Shown here one piece after another: positions 44,674 through 57,966 of a stretch of DNA of 64,000 bases. Below the pieces are notes generated by a model that did no database searches, was not told the DNA's origin, and saw only the letters and a list, made by a program, of their open reading frames with translations. The stretch is from Margaritifera margaritifera (taxonomy: Eukaryota > Mollusca > Bivalvia > Unionida > Margaritiferidae): positions 1,146,501-1,210,500 of the forward strand of contig JAQPZY010001128.1 in the NCBI GenBank assembly GCA_029931535.1, in the 5' to 3' direction. Made by a program: the position numbers and the translations under genes. Position 1 is the stretch's first letter, and every line of letters begins with the position of its first letter.

Positions 44674-46076
44674 TAACATTATGTAATGACATGTGGGACT
44701 ACACTGTTTACTATTAGATGTCCATATGACAGATGTGGGACTACACTGTTTACTATTAGATGTGCATATGACATTATGTAATGACAGATGTGGGACTACG
44801 CTGTTTACTATTAGATGTGCATATGACATTATGTAATGACAGATGTGGGACTATGCTGTTTACTATTAGATGTGCATATGACATTATGTAATGCCTGATG
44901 TGGGACTATGCTGTTTACTATTAGATGTGCATATGACATTACATAATGCCTGATGTGGGACTATGCTGTTTACTATTAGATGTGCATATGACATTATGTA
45001 ATGACATATGTGGGACTACGCTGTTTACTATTAGATGTGCATATGACATTACGTAATGACATGTGGGACTACACTGTTTACTATTAGATGTGCATATGAC
45101 ATTACATAATGACTGATGTGGGACTACGCTGTTTACTATTAGATGTGCATATGACATTACATAATGACTGATGTGGGACTACGCTGTTTACTATTAGATG
45201 TGCATATGACATTACATAATGACATATGTGGGACTACGCTGTTTACTATTAGATGTGCATATGACATTACATAATGCCTGATGTGGGACTATGCTGTTTA
45301 CTATTAGATGTGCATATGACATTACGTAATGACATATGTGGGACTACGCTGTTTACTATTAGATGTGCATATGACATTACATAATGACATGTGGGACAAC
45401 GCTGTTTACTATTAGATCTACATATGACATTACATAATGACTGATTTGGGACTACGCTGTTTACTATCAGATGTGCATATGACATTACATAATGACAGAT
45501 GTGGGACTACGCTGTTTACTATTAGATGTGCATATGACATTACATAATGACATGTGGGACTACGCTGTTTACTATTAGATGTGCATATGATATTATGTAA
45601 TGACAGATGTGGGACTACGCTGTTTACTATTAGATGTGCATATGACATTACGGAATGACAGATGTGGGACTACGCTGTGTACTATTAGATGTGCATATGA
45701 CATTACATAATGACATGTGGGACTATGCTGTGTACTATTAGATGTGCATATGACATTACATAATGACATGTGGGACTATGCTGTGTACTATTAGATGTGC
45801 ATATGACATTATGTAATGACATATGTGGGACTATGCTGTGTACTATTAGATGTGCATATGACATTATGTAATGACAGACATGGGACTATGCTGTGTACTA
45901 TTAGATGTGCATATGACATTATGTAATGACTGATGTGGGACTACACTTTACTATTAGATGTGCATATGACATTATTTAATGACATGTGGGACTATGCTGT
46001 TTACTATTAGATGTGCATATGACATTATGTAATGACATGTGGCACTACGCTGTATACTATTAGATGAGCATATGAC
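44674..46076. repeat. ~55-bp satellite array, about 26 copies
   Basis: Unit GTGGGACTACGCTGTTTACT, ATTAGATGTGCATATGACAT, TACATAATGACATAT. Copies differ mainly in TACATAATG/TACGTAATG/TATGTAATG and in short length changes next to it. Four 71-72-residue minus-strand frames over it are artefacts. Confidence 0.96.
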
Positions 46077-46085
46077 AGCAGTAAA

Positions 46086-46306
46086 TACCATGTATACTTG
46101 CTTATAAGTCAAGTACAACTGCAAACTGTACATACCCTGATCTGCTGTCACATAATGTGCTGGCAGATCTGGGTTTTTGCAGTTTGTTGATAGTAATCAG
46201 TAGAATGAACAACATAGGCCCTGATCTGCTGGTGCATCATGCACCAGCAGGTCAGGGTCTATGTTGTTTGCAGTTAGACTCTACTTATAAGTGAGTACAT
46301 ACAGTA
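46086..46306 (+). mobile_element. Double-hairpin MITE, copy 10
   Basis: Starts TACCATGTATACTTGC, ends GTGAGTACATACAGTA, with both hairpins. It directly abuts the end of the 55-bp minisatellite at 44674-46076. Confidence 0.9.
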
Positions 46307-46929
46307 CAAGAATCTAAATCATATTTTTCCAGTATATTTATTGTTACTATTTTAGGGTTCTTTGAGTGGTTTTCAATTGTGTGTCCTCATGCTAGACATT
46401 GTTCATGATGAAATTGTTTGAATGTATTGACTTTCAATTCAGAATTAATTAAAATGTCCAAAGAATGAAATAGGTCACAAATATGTGTATGCAGCATCAC
46501 ATTTTTTCAATTGTTCTTTGGCATTTGTTCATGAAAAATATTTTTCATTTATCTTGTTGTTGATATCTGAACTCATTGGCTTATCAACAAAACATTTGTG
46601 TACAATAATTATTTTTTGGGTCTGAGTTCCATGATTTATTCAGTTTATCGATCACATTGATTTAATCACACTAGTTGCCTTTACAGAAAATTAAAATATA
46701 TTGAAAATTGGTATTATCTCTTGTTTTTACAAATTGTTTTTTTTATACATGCAAGCACAAAATCTCATGGTTTTTAATTAAGAAAAAAGATAGAAGTGTC
46801 ATATGAATGTTTTATTGTTAGAATTCATTTTCCTGTTATTTGAATATAATGCCAGTTGTTGTGTCAAAAACTATAAGTCACTTACCAAACAGTTCATTAA
46901 AGAACCAAGAAATGATTTTGATAGTCAGG
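46307..46929. other. Intergenic stretch, nothing recognised
   Basis: AT-rich, no repeats or exons seen. Confidence 0.5.
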
Positions 46930-47715
46930 AAATAAGCACAGAGCCCTGACACATTACTACCTCTTTATAATGCTGTTTTTTAAGAGTCAGAATCAAGAAA
47001 CAAGAACTGAACCCTGACACAGTCTACCCTCTTTATAACACTTATTAGGAGGCAGAGTAAAAAAACAAACATTAAGCCCTGAGACAATCCTCCCTCTTTA
47101 TACCACTATTATTAGGAGCCATAATCAAGAAACAAGCAATGAGCCCTGACAGTCCACCCTCTTTATAACACTTATTAGGAGGCAGAGTAAAAAAACAAAC
47201 ATTAAGCCCTGAGACAGTCCCCCCTCTTTATACCACTATTATTAGGAGCCATAATCAAGAAACAAGCAACGAGCCCTGACACAGTCCTCCCACTTTAAAA
47301 TTTTTTATTATGAGGCAGAGTAAAAAAACAAGCACTGACCTCATTATACTATTGTTATTAGGAGTCAGAATCAAGAAACAAGCACTGAGCCCTGACACAA
47401 TCCTCCCTCTTTATAACACTTATTAGGAATCATAATCAAGGAATAAGCAGAGCCCTGACAAAGTCCTCCCTCTTTATTAAGACTTATTAGGAGTCATAAT
47501 CAAGAAATGAGCACTGAGCCCTGACACAATCCTCCCTTTTATAACACTTATTAGGAGTCATAATCAAGAAATGAGCACTGAGCCCTGACAAAGTCCTCCC
47601 TCATTATAACATTGTTATTAGGAGTCAGAATCTAGAAACAAAGACCGAGCCCTGACACAGTGCTACCTCATTATAATGCTTTTATTAGTAGCCATAACAG
47701 TAACTTGCATTATAA
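46930..47715. repeat. ~65-bp tandem repeat, about 12 diverged copies
   Basis: Units share AATCAAGAAACAAGCACTGA, GCCCTGACACAGTCCTCCC and TCTTTATAACACTTATTAGG. Two neighbouring pairs (47040-47160 and 47160-47280) are more alike, which suggests a later two-unit duplication. Confidence 0.92.
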
Positions 47716-48244
47716 GTGAGGCTACCTTATATTGTTGTATATTCTGATGAGACTCTCATACAAGTCCATAAAACTCGAAAATTTTATATTTACTGACATA
47801 CAACCAGATAATGATTGGTTCTTGTTCTCCAAGAACAAAATACAAGTAAAACAAATTTAGTCAATTTAATGGAATCCATGGCCATACTCACTTTGTAAGA
47901 GGGGCAGCATTATATTGAGAGGCATTATAGTGAGTGATCTCTGTAAACACTGTAGAACATTGTTTATCTGAGCCCTATGATAACAAAATAACATTTTATA
48001 AACTGGGTTTGGATGAATCAGTTTAGTTTATACCATAAGTGCATGCAGTTTAGTTAAATCAATAGACTGCATGAATAAGTTGGTTCAGAAAAATGAGGAT
48101 AAACAATCTCCTACTGTACTGTTAATTCCCCACTGTAAAAACATAATGTCAAATTCTGATATTTATCATCTCAATGAAGTGAATGCACTGTATCATGCAA
48201 TTTATCATATAACACTCAACTTTATTAGCATCATGATGAAATCA

Positions 48245-48640
48245 TTTGACACTGGTCTTACACTTGGTAATGTCACATACAAAACGTCTTGGAGTAATGC
48301 ATAGTTCTTAAAAATTGGCTAGCACACTTGTGGTATAACATTTAGTAATATCATTGGAACACACAGATGTCAAGGAGTAATGCACAGTTCTTAAAATCAT
48401 TTGCCTCACTGTGGTGTAACACTGGTAATATCATATACAAATGTCATGGTGTAATGCAAAATTCTTAAAACTTGGTTGCCACACTGTGGTGTAAAACTTG
48501 GTAATTTTGCATAGAAATGTCATGGTGTAATGCAAAGTTCTTAAAAATAGTTTGCCACACTGTGGTGTAACACTTGGTAATATCACATAAAAACATCATG
48601 GAATAAAGCAAAGTTTTAAAATTTGGTTGCCACACTGGAT
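48245..48640. repeat. ~75-bp tandem repeat, 5 copies
   Basis: Units share ACACTTGGTAATATCACATA, TGTCATGGTGTAATGCAAAG and TTGCCACACTGTGGTG. Confidence 0.88.
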
Positions 48641-48825
48641 TATGCCCCTTTGATGAACAAAACTAAGCAAATGAATGGCTTGTTTATTTAAAAGGTAAGA
48701 GACAGAGAATACAGAAGCCAATTAGAGCCATTTAAATTCTTTGTTTCTTGAAGTTACAACTTCTTATGGTTGAAATTCTTTTGTATTATAAAAACAAAAA
48801 TCCAACTTATTTTGATAATTCCACT

Positions 48826-49032
48826 TTGCCAAAAATTCAACTTAGTATGTTGAAAATTCAGTTTACTATGTTAAAAATTCAACTTAGTATGTTGAAAATT
48901 CAGTTTAATTTTAGTAACGTGAAGATTTAGATTACTACATTGAAAATTCAGCTTAAGTATTTAAAAAATTCCAAGTTGTATTTTCAATATAGTAAATTGA
49001 ATTTCCAAGATGGAAAGTTGAAATTTCATCAT
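48826..49032. repeat. ~20-bp tandem repeat followed by an inverted segment
   Basis: About seven units of TTGAAAATTCAGTTTAGTATG, then at 48970-49030 related sequence in inverse sense (TTTTCAATATAGTAAATTGAA), so the array can fold on itself. Confidence 0.75.
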
Positions 49033-50305
49033 ACTGTGCTAGGTCGAATAAAGAAATACAAAAAGTACTTCCTATGGCCCTTGTAGGCTTCTGTATTGCT
49101 ATATAAGCTTGGATGGTTTCTGACCAGTAGAGTTAGAACTAATATACTTGTACACTTTTCTTACATGAAAGTCAAGTATAGAATAAATCACTTCAGAACA
49201 GTTTTTACTTACTCCCATCTTAGCAGTGTTCTACACATGGAGAGTATAACGTGATCAAGTTTCATCAAATTACCATGAAATTAGCGAAGAAAAAAAAATG
49301 AGCATGAAAATGAACTGATGATAATGATGTGTTAATTGTAAGGCACACTGATCTGCTTTTAGTACAAAGGTGCAGTACTTGAAGAGATACAATATAAATC
49401 CTTCCACCATCTTGAGTGATCCTACTATGCAAAGTACTTGATAATATAATTTCAATTAATGAGGTGAAAGCGCCAAGATAATGACCAGTTACCATCTTTT
49501 GCTACATTGCTGTATTTCTTAGACATGGAATCTCTCTCCAAGTTTTATGAACAAGAATATTCCTTGAGAAAGCAAGATAGTTCCAAGTTGGTGCAGCATG
49601 AACTTTTAACCAACAGTGACCTCTTTATGATATACTGATATAGTGCTCCTAAAAAATTTATCCTTCCATCAAGTTGTAACCTTTTGGTGAATAATGTCTA
49701 AAAATACAAATGACATTTAACAGTTAACCAAAGTTAGTGAATTTCAGTATATAAATTACACTGACTTACGTTTTTTGGAACATTTGTGGTCAAACATTGG
49801 TGTACATTTTATGGAATGCACACTCTCTAAATTATTTTGCTCAACTTTTGTATCAATGTCACAGTACACCAAAGTAAATTTAAATTGGGTCTAGAAATGT
49901 TGACCATATATGACAGTGGCCTACTTTGGAGCAATAAAAGGTTACTCATAGAGATGCATTGTTGACATAACCATAAGCAGTACCTGGGGAAAGTAAGCCA
50001 ACATAACCATTAGCTGCTAAAAACTGAACTCCAAGCAAACACTTTATGACTGTACCTTATAGAATCTCTGCTTAATGGAGATTGTAAAGAAGAAGAAAAA
50101 CAACAAGTGCTCCCAAAATAAGTACCATGTTATTAAAATGAAAGATGCAACAAAACTGGAAAATGTGTGAAAGAAATTAATGTCTCCCACCTCCCTTTTT
50201 AAGGCCATGTAGTCAAATGAGCATGAGAAACTTGTTCTAAACATAAACCGTAGTATAAGTCACATAAGCGTGAAATTTAGGCCACAGAAACTTACTTTTT
50301 ATATG
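49033..50305. other. Intergenic stretch, nothing recognised
   Basis: AT-rich, no exon or repeat structure that I can support. Confidence 0.45.
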
Positions 50306-51300
50306 CCTGCCATAAGGCGAAACATATTACGTTATGATGTTTGTCAGTCCTGCATCCGTCCATCCGTATGTATATTACCAATTTAATTTGTGCACAATAA
50401 TTTGAGATGTCCATCATGAACAGTTACCAAACTTTGTGTTAAGGAAGAACCCTATTGATTTCAGGGTAAAAAACTCAAAGGTCAGAGTCAGAGGACTGAA
50501 AGAGGATAATGCTATCTGTACAATAACACCATCTACAGTTACCAATCTTTGTGGATGGGTTGCATGTAGGGTAATTAAGAATCCTATCTCATTTTGGAGT
50601 CAAAGGTCAAGGTCAATGTGACTGAAAGAAGAAAAATGGTTTCCACAAAATTACTCTACTTCAACATCATCTACAGTTAACAAACATTTTTGTTAATTTG
50701 CACTTGAGTTAAGGAATAAGCCTATTGATTTCAGGATCAATGGCCAAAGTTACTGTAACTGAAAGAATAATGATGGTTTCTACACAATAAACTTTGTTCT
50801 ACATCATAGACCTGGACCAAAATGTATGGATGGCTTGCACGTGGGGACAGGAAGAAGACTATCTCTTCTGGGGTCAAATGGGCAAAGGTCAAGGTCATTT
50901 TGACAAAGAAGATAAATGGATTTTGCACAAAAGTTTCAGTTATAGACCATGCACATTGACCAAAGTGCCTGTGAGCTTGCATTATCGGGTATGGAAAAGG
51001 CCGTTTGATATAGGGGTAAGAAGGTAGAAGGTCAAGGTCATTGTGACTCAATGAAAAAAAGATTTTTTACAGGATGGCGTTGGTCAATTATCTCCAGAGT
51101 TAACCATACCATATTAGTGTCTGCATATAAGACTATTAAACATGGGGCGGGCGTATGTTGTGACATTCACGATACTCTTGTTGGTAAGATGTTATCTGAC
51201 TTTCCAAGATGCATATACATACCAAGTTGCATGACTTGGGGACTGACAATGACTGAGAACTGACCTAAACACAAAACTGAAGTCACTGAATCGTGGAATT
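50306..51300 (+). mobile_element. Dispersed repeat with GGTCAAGGTCA motifs
   Basis: Starts near ATGCCTGCCATAAGGC and TGCATCCGTCCATCCG, then diverged ~170-bp units sharing ACAGTTACCAATCTTTG, CCTATTGATTTCAGG and AAAGGTCAAGGTCAATGTGAC. The same theme (CATCCGTCCATCCG plus diverged units) recurs in other elements here. Short open frames are incidental. Confidence 0.6.
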
Positions 51301-52397
51301 TAGGTGAGGGCTCACTGGTTTTAGTACAGTGGCTCTGTACTCACCATGATACATCTACATACTAAGTAAAATGACCCTGAGGCTAACAACACCCGAAAAA
51401 CTGACCTAAACGCAGTATCTAACCAAAGTCACTAGAAGTGTGAAACTTAGCTCATAGTTACCTTCATTTTGGTATGATGGTTTTGCACACACCAAGATGC
51501 GCACATCTGCTAAGTTGCATGACTGGTGATTGAGCCAAAAACAGCATGTGCACTGGCTGTATTGGCCCAGTTTATCAAGGCGGGAGTTGGAGTTTTAAGA
51601 CTGCTACGGGAAGAAGCCATGTGATCTATACATAGGTCAAAGGTCTTTTAAGTCCTGGGATCCCAGTGGGAAGAGGAATAACAGTCATTGGAGCCTATAC
51701 AATGTATTTTGAATTTTAATCAACGACTTCAAGTTCTTTTTAATTTTCTGATTGTTTACCTTTTTTTTTCTAACTTGCTCTTCTCGTTGATACGGGTACA
51801 TTTTGAGTGAGAGCAAACATAATTTCTATGTCGTTTAGAACGAGTTAAAAAAATATATAAAGGGTTAGAACTTATGCTAATGCACGTTATCACAATATTG
51901 ACTCGTTATAATTAATACTTTTATACACAAACTGAAGGAAATCGTTTCTCGTCACAACGACAGAAACGCGAACCGATGCCATTTAGTTCTAGGTCGCACA
52001 ATGATAAGAAAAGAACCAGGCAAACTTTCCTGAAAACAACGATTTTTGTTGTTTTCCCTAATATAAACATTTCAAATGTTAGAAAATATTCCAAAGACAC
52101 GATCATCACTAAAAAAATAAAATAAAATAATAAAACACATCCCTCTTAATTAAACAAAAATGTATTCGTCAAAAGAACTTCCATTTACTGTTTTTCTGTC
52201 AAGTTTAAAATATTATTAAAATTTTTTCAGGATGTGCAAATGGTGGGATTTGAAGAACTAGGAATGTAATTTTTGTGCTGGAACATTTCTTAAGTAAAAC
52301 TTAATGAGTGAGTGATAATATGTTCTAAAATAATTCCATAATTTCCAGAAAAAAATTGTCACACTCCTTGTATTGTCTCGTGACACTAGCACCTAGT
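51301..52397. other. Intergenic stretch, nothing recognised
   Basis: The first ~250 bp may still belong to the preceding repeat (ACTGACCTAAACACA and GAAAAACTGACCTAAACGC recur). The remainder is AT-rich and unassigned. Confidence 0.45.
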
Positions 52398-52470
52398 TAC
52401 CGTCGTTACTCACCTATAAGTTGGGTCCAACTGCAAACAATATAGACCCTGATCGCCGTCGCATAATATC
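52398..52470 (-). mobile_element. Double-hairpin MITE, copy 11 (left fragment)
   Basis: TACCGTCGTTACTCACC, the GGGTCCAACTGCAAAC block and half of hairpin 2 are present, then homology stops at about CGCATAATATC. A truncated copy. Confidence 0.75.
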
Positions 52471-53636
52471 AACCCCTGCCATGAGGTTAAAATTGTACGT
52501 TACCTTTAGTTCGGCTCGCAAAATTGATTCCCACATTTGTGACCTGAGTGGAATAATTCTTTCCTTTTTTTTCTGAACACACATCGAATTATATAGCAAG
52601 ATAACAAGAAACAATTGTCACGATTATTTTAATTTTGCTTTTAGTTTGTTCTTATTGATCCGGACAATGCATTTAAAGTTTGGCCTGACAAGTTATTATA
52701 TTTATTTAATAAACATGCTCCACTAAAATCCAAAAGGTTTAAACGACACATGCAATGGGAATAGTACACTGATGATATAAAAATAGCTAGTAAATTGCGT
52801 GACTTCTATCACCAAAGCAAAGATTGACAGAATTATAAAATTTGGCGAAGCAGGGGAACGTCTCTTAACAAGGAATGTTTAATATCTAGTAACAAGGACA
52901 TAGAACTCCTCTGGAAGCATTTCAAAGACATTAACGCATCGAATTCTTTCTCCGTCCCTCATGAAATTACTGCAAATAATGAAATTTTTCATAATGAATA
53001 CGAACTTGTAAATAGAATAAATGAATTAATATTTTGCATTTATCAGCAATCGCCAAAATGAAAAAAAGTTTTTTCCACCCCACCTGATTTTTTCTCCTTG
53101 TCTGATTTTGTAGCAGAACGAGTACCTTCTGATACTGAATTTTTTATAACAAGATTCTCTGTTATTGAAGTTTATAGCATTCGTTTCAGTCTTGATACTA
53201 AAAAAGGCTACCGGGCCAAATATAATTAGTGTCGAAACACTAAAGCTTTTTGTACACATTATAGCCCCTCTGTCACTGATCTCATAAATAATTGTTTAGA
53301 AACTGGTCTATTCCATGATGCCTCGAAGTAAGCCAAAGGTTTCCTATTCATAAAGGCGGACCCAAGAATGACCCATCAAAGTATATACCTATTTCTATTC
53401 TGCCCGTCATTTAACACATAACTGAGAAAAACATTTCTACCCACATGTTCCGCTATCTCAGCAAATATAATCTTCTACATCGGTCTCGATCGTAATTCAG
53501 ACAAAATCATTCCTGTCAAACTGCCCTGACTAAACCAATAGACGTATGGGTATCTGCTATTAACGGAGGTAAAATCACTGGGATTGTCTTTATAGATTTC
53601 AGAAGGGCCTTTGAATTTGTTGATCAAGATATTCTT

Positions 53637-54213
53637 TTGACAAAATTAGCAGTCTATATATTTGCAGCTATTACACGCTCTTTGCTCAAGTCTTACCCAA
53701 TAAACAGGACTCAGAGTGTCAGTATTATAAACAACTCGTCAGCATTGGAACCAGTAAAATGTTGCGTCCCGCAAATCTTCATTTTTGGACCTGTACTTTT
53801 TCTGATATTTATAAACGATCTACCTCTGTTGTCTTAAATACTCTAATCCCGATATATTCGCTGATGACACAACTATCCACCATTTGGGCAGCTCCACTCA
53901 TAAAATGTCGACGATTCCTGCACTCAAACTTATGCTCAATGACTTTGAACTTCCCTCTGTATACTCTCAAAAATTGCTAGGTATTTTCATTGATAACAAT
54001 CTTCATTGGGACACCTCAGTTAATCACATTTGTCTTTCAATGAGTAAACGGATTGGACTTATGAAGATTCTTTCAAATTATGAGAATATCCTTAATCTAT
54101 GTTATAATAGTCATATTTTACAAATCTTAGATTACGAGTGCTCCATTTGGTGCAACGACAGTACCGCTCAAACTGATGAAATTACTAAATTGCAAAACAA
54201 ACTGCCCGAATAA
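53637..54213 (+). pseudogene. LINE RT palm and thumb fragments
   Basis: Three overlapping frames (53637-53837, 53857-54213 and remnants) together cover the palm with INDLPLL, the FADD active site and the thumb with LGIFIDNNLHWD. At least two frameshifts separate them. The 54248-54520 frame carries a C-terminal continuation. Inactive. Confidence 0.8.
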
Positions 54214-54796
54214 TTTTAAAAGCTGATATTTTTACACATCGTCTGAAATGTTTTCGATTTTAAATTCGTTACCATTTTGTAAACGTGCTGCATTGCTACA
54301 AGGTTGCGTGATTTACAAAACGGTAGAATGCTTTATACGCGATTATCTATCTTATCTCACCAAACGACTAAAATATGACCGTGACCTTCGTTCTTTTACC
54401 AAACGGTGTCTTTTATTCGACGATCTCGCTCTTCATAATTCTATAAATTTATCTTTGTATCGGGTCCAAGATTATGGAATACTGTTTCTATTGAAATTAG
54501 AAATCACCTTCTTATTATAAATTCAAGTCCTTTTATAATTACTACTTTTTGGCTCACCGCTAATGATATCCAAACTTATATTCAAGTTTTATTACATGCA
54601 AATATTTTCCTCTTATTTCATTGTTCAAAATTAATTATGTCATCCCCAATTATTTTACATGTCATTTTTATAAGCGTTTGAAGAAGGATTACGATTTTTA
54701 ACTGCTGTATATACGTGTGTAGTTTGTATATATTTTATAAGGACCATATGGGAGAGTAACTTTAAGGCTCAATATCTTATCATCTTAAAATAAAGA

Positions 54797-54847
<51 letters not shown>
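54797..54847. repeat. (ATT)n microsatellite tail of the LINE
   Basis: About 17 ATT units directly after AATAAAGAC. Confidence 0.95.
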
Positions 54848-55183
54848 CTTTGTCTTCTTTTAATATACCTTAACTTGTCGCAAAGTTGGAAGTCATCAAG
54901 ATATACTTTGTGTGTTGCGGACATGGCTACAACTTTGTAATTGAATATTCCTCCTCAAACATGCCTTCATAGATCCTTTATCGCAAATGAGACGTTCATT
55001 CCCACTTGGCGAATGTACAAATGTTTCCTACTTTGTTCAAACTGACGTCTCTTTGATTTTTTTTTATTCTTTTTCTTCAAACATCGTACCAAACAGATTC
55101 AGGCGCATTTGGACTTGTAAACCTGTACAAACGATATCAAGAAAGCAGTTACATGACTTTTCAGCTCCTTTCATTCAAATTTG

Positions 55184-55372
55184 ATTTGGTGTGTTTTTGG
55201 TGTTTTACGACACAGCAACACAAGAAGGTTATTTAGTGCCGAGGCAATTGGAGTAATGTACCTTGCAATGGGACACACTACAGTAACCGACCCAGGCTGA
55301 TCCGAAAGTAGGATTGAAACACGCACCCTCTTGGCTGTGGGTCGGACCTGCTAACCACTGAGTCACAGCGAA
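55184..55372 (-). mobile_element. tRNA-derived SINE (minus strand)
   Basis: On the minus strand: GTGACTCAGTGGTTAGC (A box, 55350-55366), GTTTCAATCC (B box, 55311-55320), then a body ending with the complement of GGTGTTTTACGACACAGCAAC. Same family as 21594-21932, but with a single head, which gives the unamplified reference structure. Confidence 0.78.
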
Positions 55373-57330
55373 ATATGAAGTCTTCCATTTACAGATTTAA
55401 TAATGCGAAAATGTAGTCCGAAGAGGGTGTCGGCATATATTTTTATGTTTTCATCATTTGATTAATGTGTTGTTAAGGTCAACAACGCACTATATCGTAT
55501 TTGTATTGTATTACACACGTAGTAAAATAACAACTTATGTTTAGGCATAGGGGTAATTTTAGAGGATTCCTAATGTAAATTTTTAAAAAGTCAGTTCATT
55601 GGATTTTTATTAGATTTATTGAATAGGAAGTATTGTGCGTCATGGGATAAATGGAATCTTTTTCGTTGATCCTTTTCAGATGAAATATATGAATATCTTT
55701 GAAGAATATCAATATTTTGATAGAAAGATAAAAATTATGCAGATAATTGCATAATATAAGTTATAAATGAGCAGCCATGTAAGTATCAGTAAGTGTGTAC
55801 TAAATTCAGACACACTAGATAGGAACTTGATTTTCATGACTGTTTGTAACGTTTACAAATATTGTCTGTTATCAATGTCTCGGGAGACAGCTTTCCCGGT
55901 ATAATATCAGACGAGAGAGATTATTTAGTATTTGATACAGAGTCGAAACTTTTAGAACTGATTAAGAGTTAAATATGTTTTTCCAAGCGCTCCAGTTGTG
56001 GTATTATTTGACACGTGAGTTCACAGTACATGGGTAACTAATTGAATTCTCTCTACAATATAATATTCTGCTAAACAATCCTGAACTCGCTTAACGTCTG
56101 CCATTTATATGGTAGTTCAAGCATCGTACTTACTCTAAAATTAATAATTAATTCAATCAATCAATCAACAATATATTTCTATCTACATATTCGCTTACCT
56201 GCTTACTTTCGTACCTGCCTACCTACCTACCTTCTATCTACCTACATTATTTAACTAATGACATTTGTTATAAATGAGCTTAATTACAATATTCATTGAT
56301 AAATAAACACAATAAGGTTAGAAAACAATATGTGATCATGCATATATATTTACAAATCACCATTTCGGATCTTCTCCATTACCTAGACAAATTGAGTCGC
56401 ATTGATATGCAGTAAAACATGTAGTAACATTATAGTCGTCTGTATTGTTTTGTAAAAAAAATTATCACGCAAGTTTTTTTAATTATAATTTCAATATTTA
56501 TCAGTAAATCTGTAAGTGTTTTTCTTTTTGTCTTTTTAAAAAAAATCAACAATTACTTTATATTTAAACAATAACGAACATACTATATTACGGCAGTATA
56601 TTTTTTCCATCCCGCGTTTTTAATAATGGACGCTACGGTGCGTCAAAATTCTAAATTTGCAGATAAATGATTAAACAAAACACATGCTTTCTTTGCGATG
56701 TTTGAAACTCATTAGGAGTCCACGATATAACAAATTGCAATTACTGTCAAATAACCCGTCTTTGTATGCCATGCAAATATTAGCGAGTTGCCCCGAAACC
56801 CACTGTCGTTGGTTTTCCAGTAGTTTTTTTTTTGTTCCATAATTATTTGTTTTTAAGAGTCTTCCAAGTATTTTTCAATAACTTTCAACAATTTACGAGC
56901 CTCGATAAACTGCCAATCAATTTACATTTTAGTGACACAGGGCTTATGTTTTTGTGTGTTTTTTTAAGTTCTTAGCTACAACGTCGGTTGGTTATCTTTG
57001 AGGAATTTCACCTGAACAATTGTATATCCCTGCTCAGACATGTATGTATAGTCCAAAACTTATTCCATACATTGATTGGTAAGGCACAATATGAACCGAG
57101 CGGCCATAGGTCTGTTTTAATCTGTCACACATGTTCAAAAAATAGGTAAGACTGGCAAACCTTCGTGTCATAGGAGTTATTTGGATATTGTTTTAGATAA
57201 CTGTAAATATACTTGTATCTTTCTATAGATAGTATGCTTGCAATCTTTAAATCCCAGGAAAAACATTGTAATTACATTGATATTATTTTATCTTTTAACG
57301 CAAGTGGGAACTATAGAAAACAAATCCGGG
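55373..57330. other. Intergenic stretch, only short simple repeats
   Basis: Runs of (AATC)n near 56152-56170 and (ACCT)n near 56215-56232. No exon or element was recognised. Confidence 0.5.
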
Positions 57331-57337
57331 ACCTGGA

Positions 57338-57966
57338 AACTTGAACGAGAAGAATGAAATTAAATTGTTTCATCTTAATATTGAAGCTTGAGAAACAAAA
57401 TGTTATTTGTTAAAGAAGTTGTGGACGAATTCGATGTTATATGTTTAAATGAAAGTAAGCATGATGATACGGTTTCAAGTCATATATACGGTTTTCATCC
57501 TCCAATTCGTAAGGATAGAACCAATATTGGCAGAGGAATAATTACATATGTATAGGAAATGTTGCGACCAATTAAACGCCTCGATTTAGAACAACAGAAC
57601 ATAGAGAGTCTTCGGTGTGAAAATACTTTTAAAAGAATTAGTTTGCCTGTCTGCCTTAGGTAATAGCTTTTAGTCAATGTTTGATAGTGCGGTCGATGCA
57701 GTTATGAACTCCGCATCAAAAGGTCATATTATTGGGAGATTTTAATGAAAACTACTGTCTCAAAATCGGAATGCGGGAACCTTCCAGACCACAAGTAAAT
57801 ATAGTTTCTCCACTGTCATCACCGAAACTACTACAGTGACAGACAACTCCTCAGTTTTGTTGGACCCAATACTTGTTACCAGTAACATAAAAATCATAGA
57901 AGCGGCTACGAATGCCGTCGACTGTAGAATTAGTGATCACAGAATAACTTTTGTTTTATCGATTTA
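57338..57966 (+). pseudogene. LINE apurinic endonuclease remnant
   Basis: The first part reads FDVICLNESKHDD and IYGFHPPIRKDRTNIGRGI (the catalytic Glu of the LNES/LSET motif is present); the last part contains AVDCRISDHRITFVLS with the S-D-H catalytic triad segment. Several stops and a frameshift lie between. Confidence 0.75.

Larger units (their letters stand above)
52645..54847 (+). mobile_element. LINE fragment (RT region to 3' end), decayed
   Basis: Begins with VLIDPDNAF and HAPLKSKRFKRH, the segment between endonuclease and RT, so the endonuclease is missing. RT pieces in shifting frames: FIDFRRAFEFVDQDILLTKL, GPVLFLIFINDLPLL, and DIFADDTTIHHLGSS with the catalytic FADD intact (53857-53868). 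Further on LGIFIDNNLHWDTSVNHI. The 3' end is AATAAAGACATT followed by an (ATT)n tail to 54847, typical of LINEs with microsatellite tails. The VPQG motif is damaged (VPQIFIFGP). Confidence 0.88.

Noticed and set aside
44614..45648. Four minus-strand frames of 71-72 codons with SYAHLIVNSVVPH repeats
   Set aside because: Shadows of the ~55-bp satellite array; the frame is broken at each length change of the unit.
27085..48640. Tandem arrays considered as CRISPR
   Set aside because: Units are contiguous with no unique spacers, the genome is eukaryotic and no cas gene is present.
55299..55372. A functional tRNA gene on the minus strand
   Set aside because: A and B boxes are present but no acceptor stem or cloverleaf pairing is evident and the head is joined to a SINE body.
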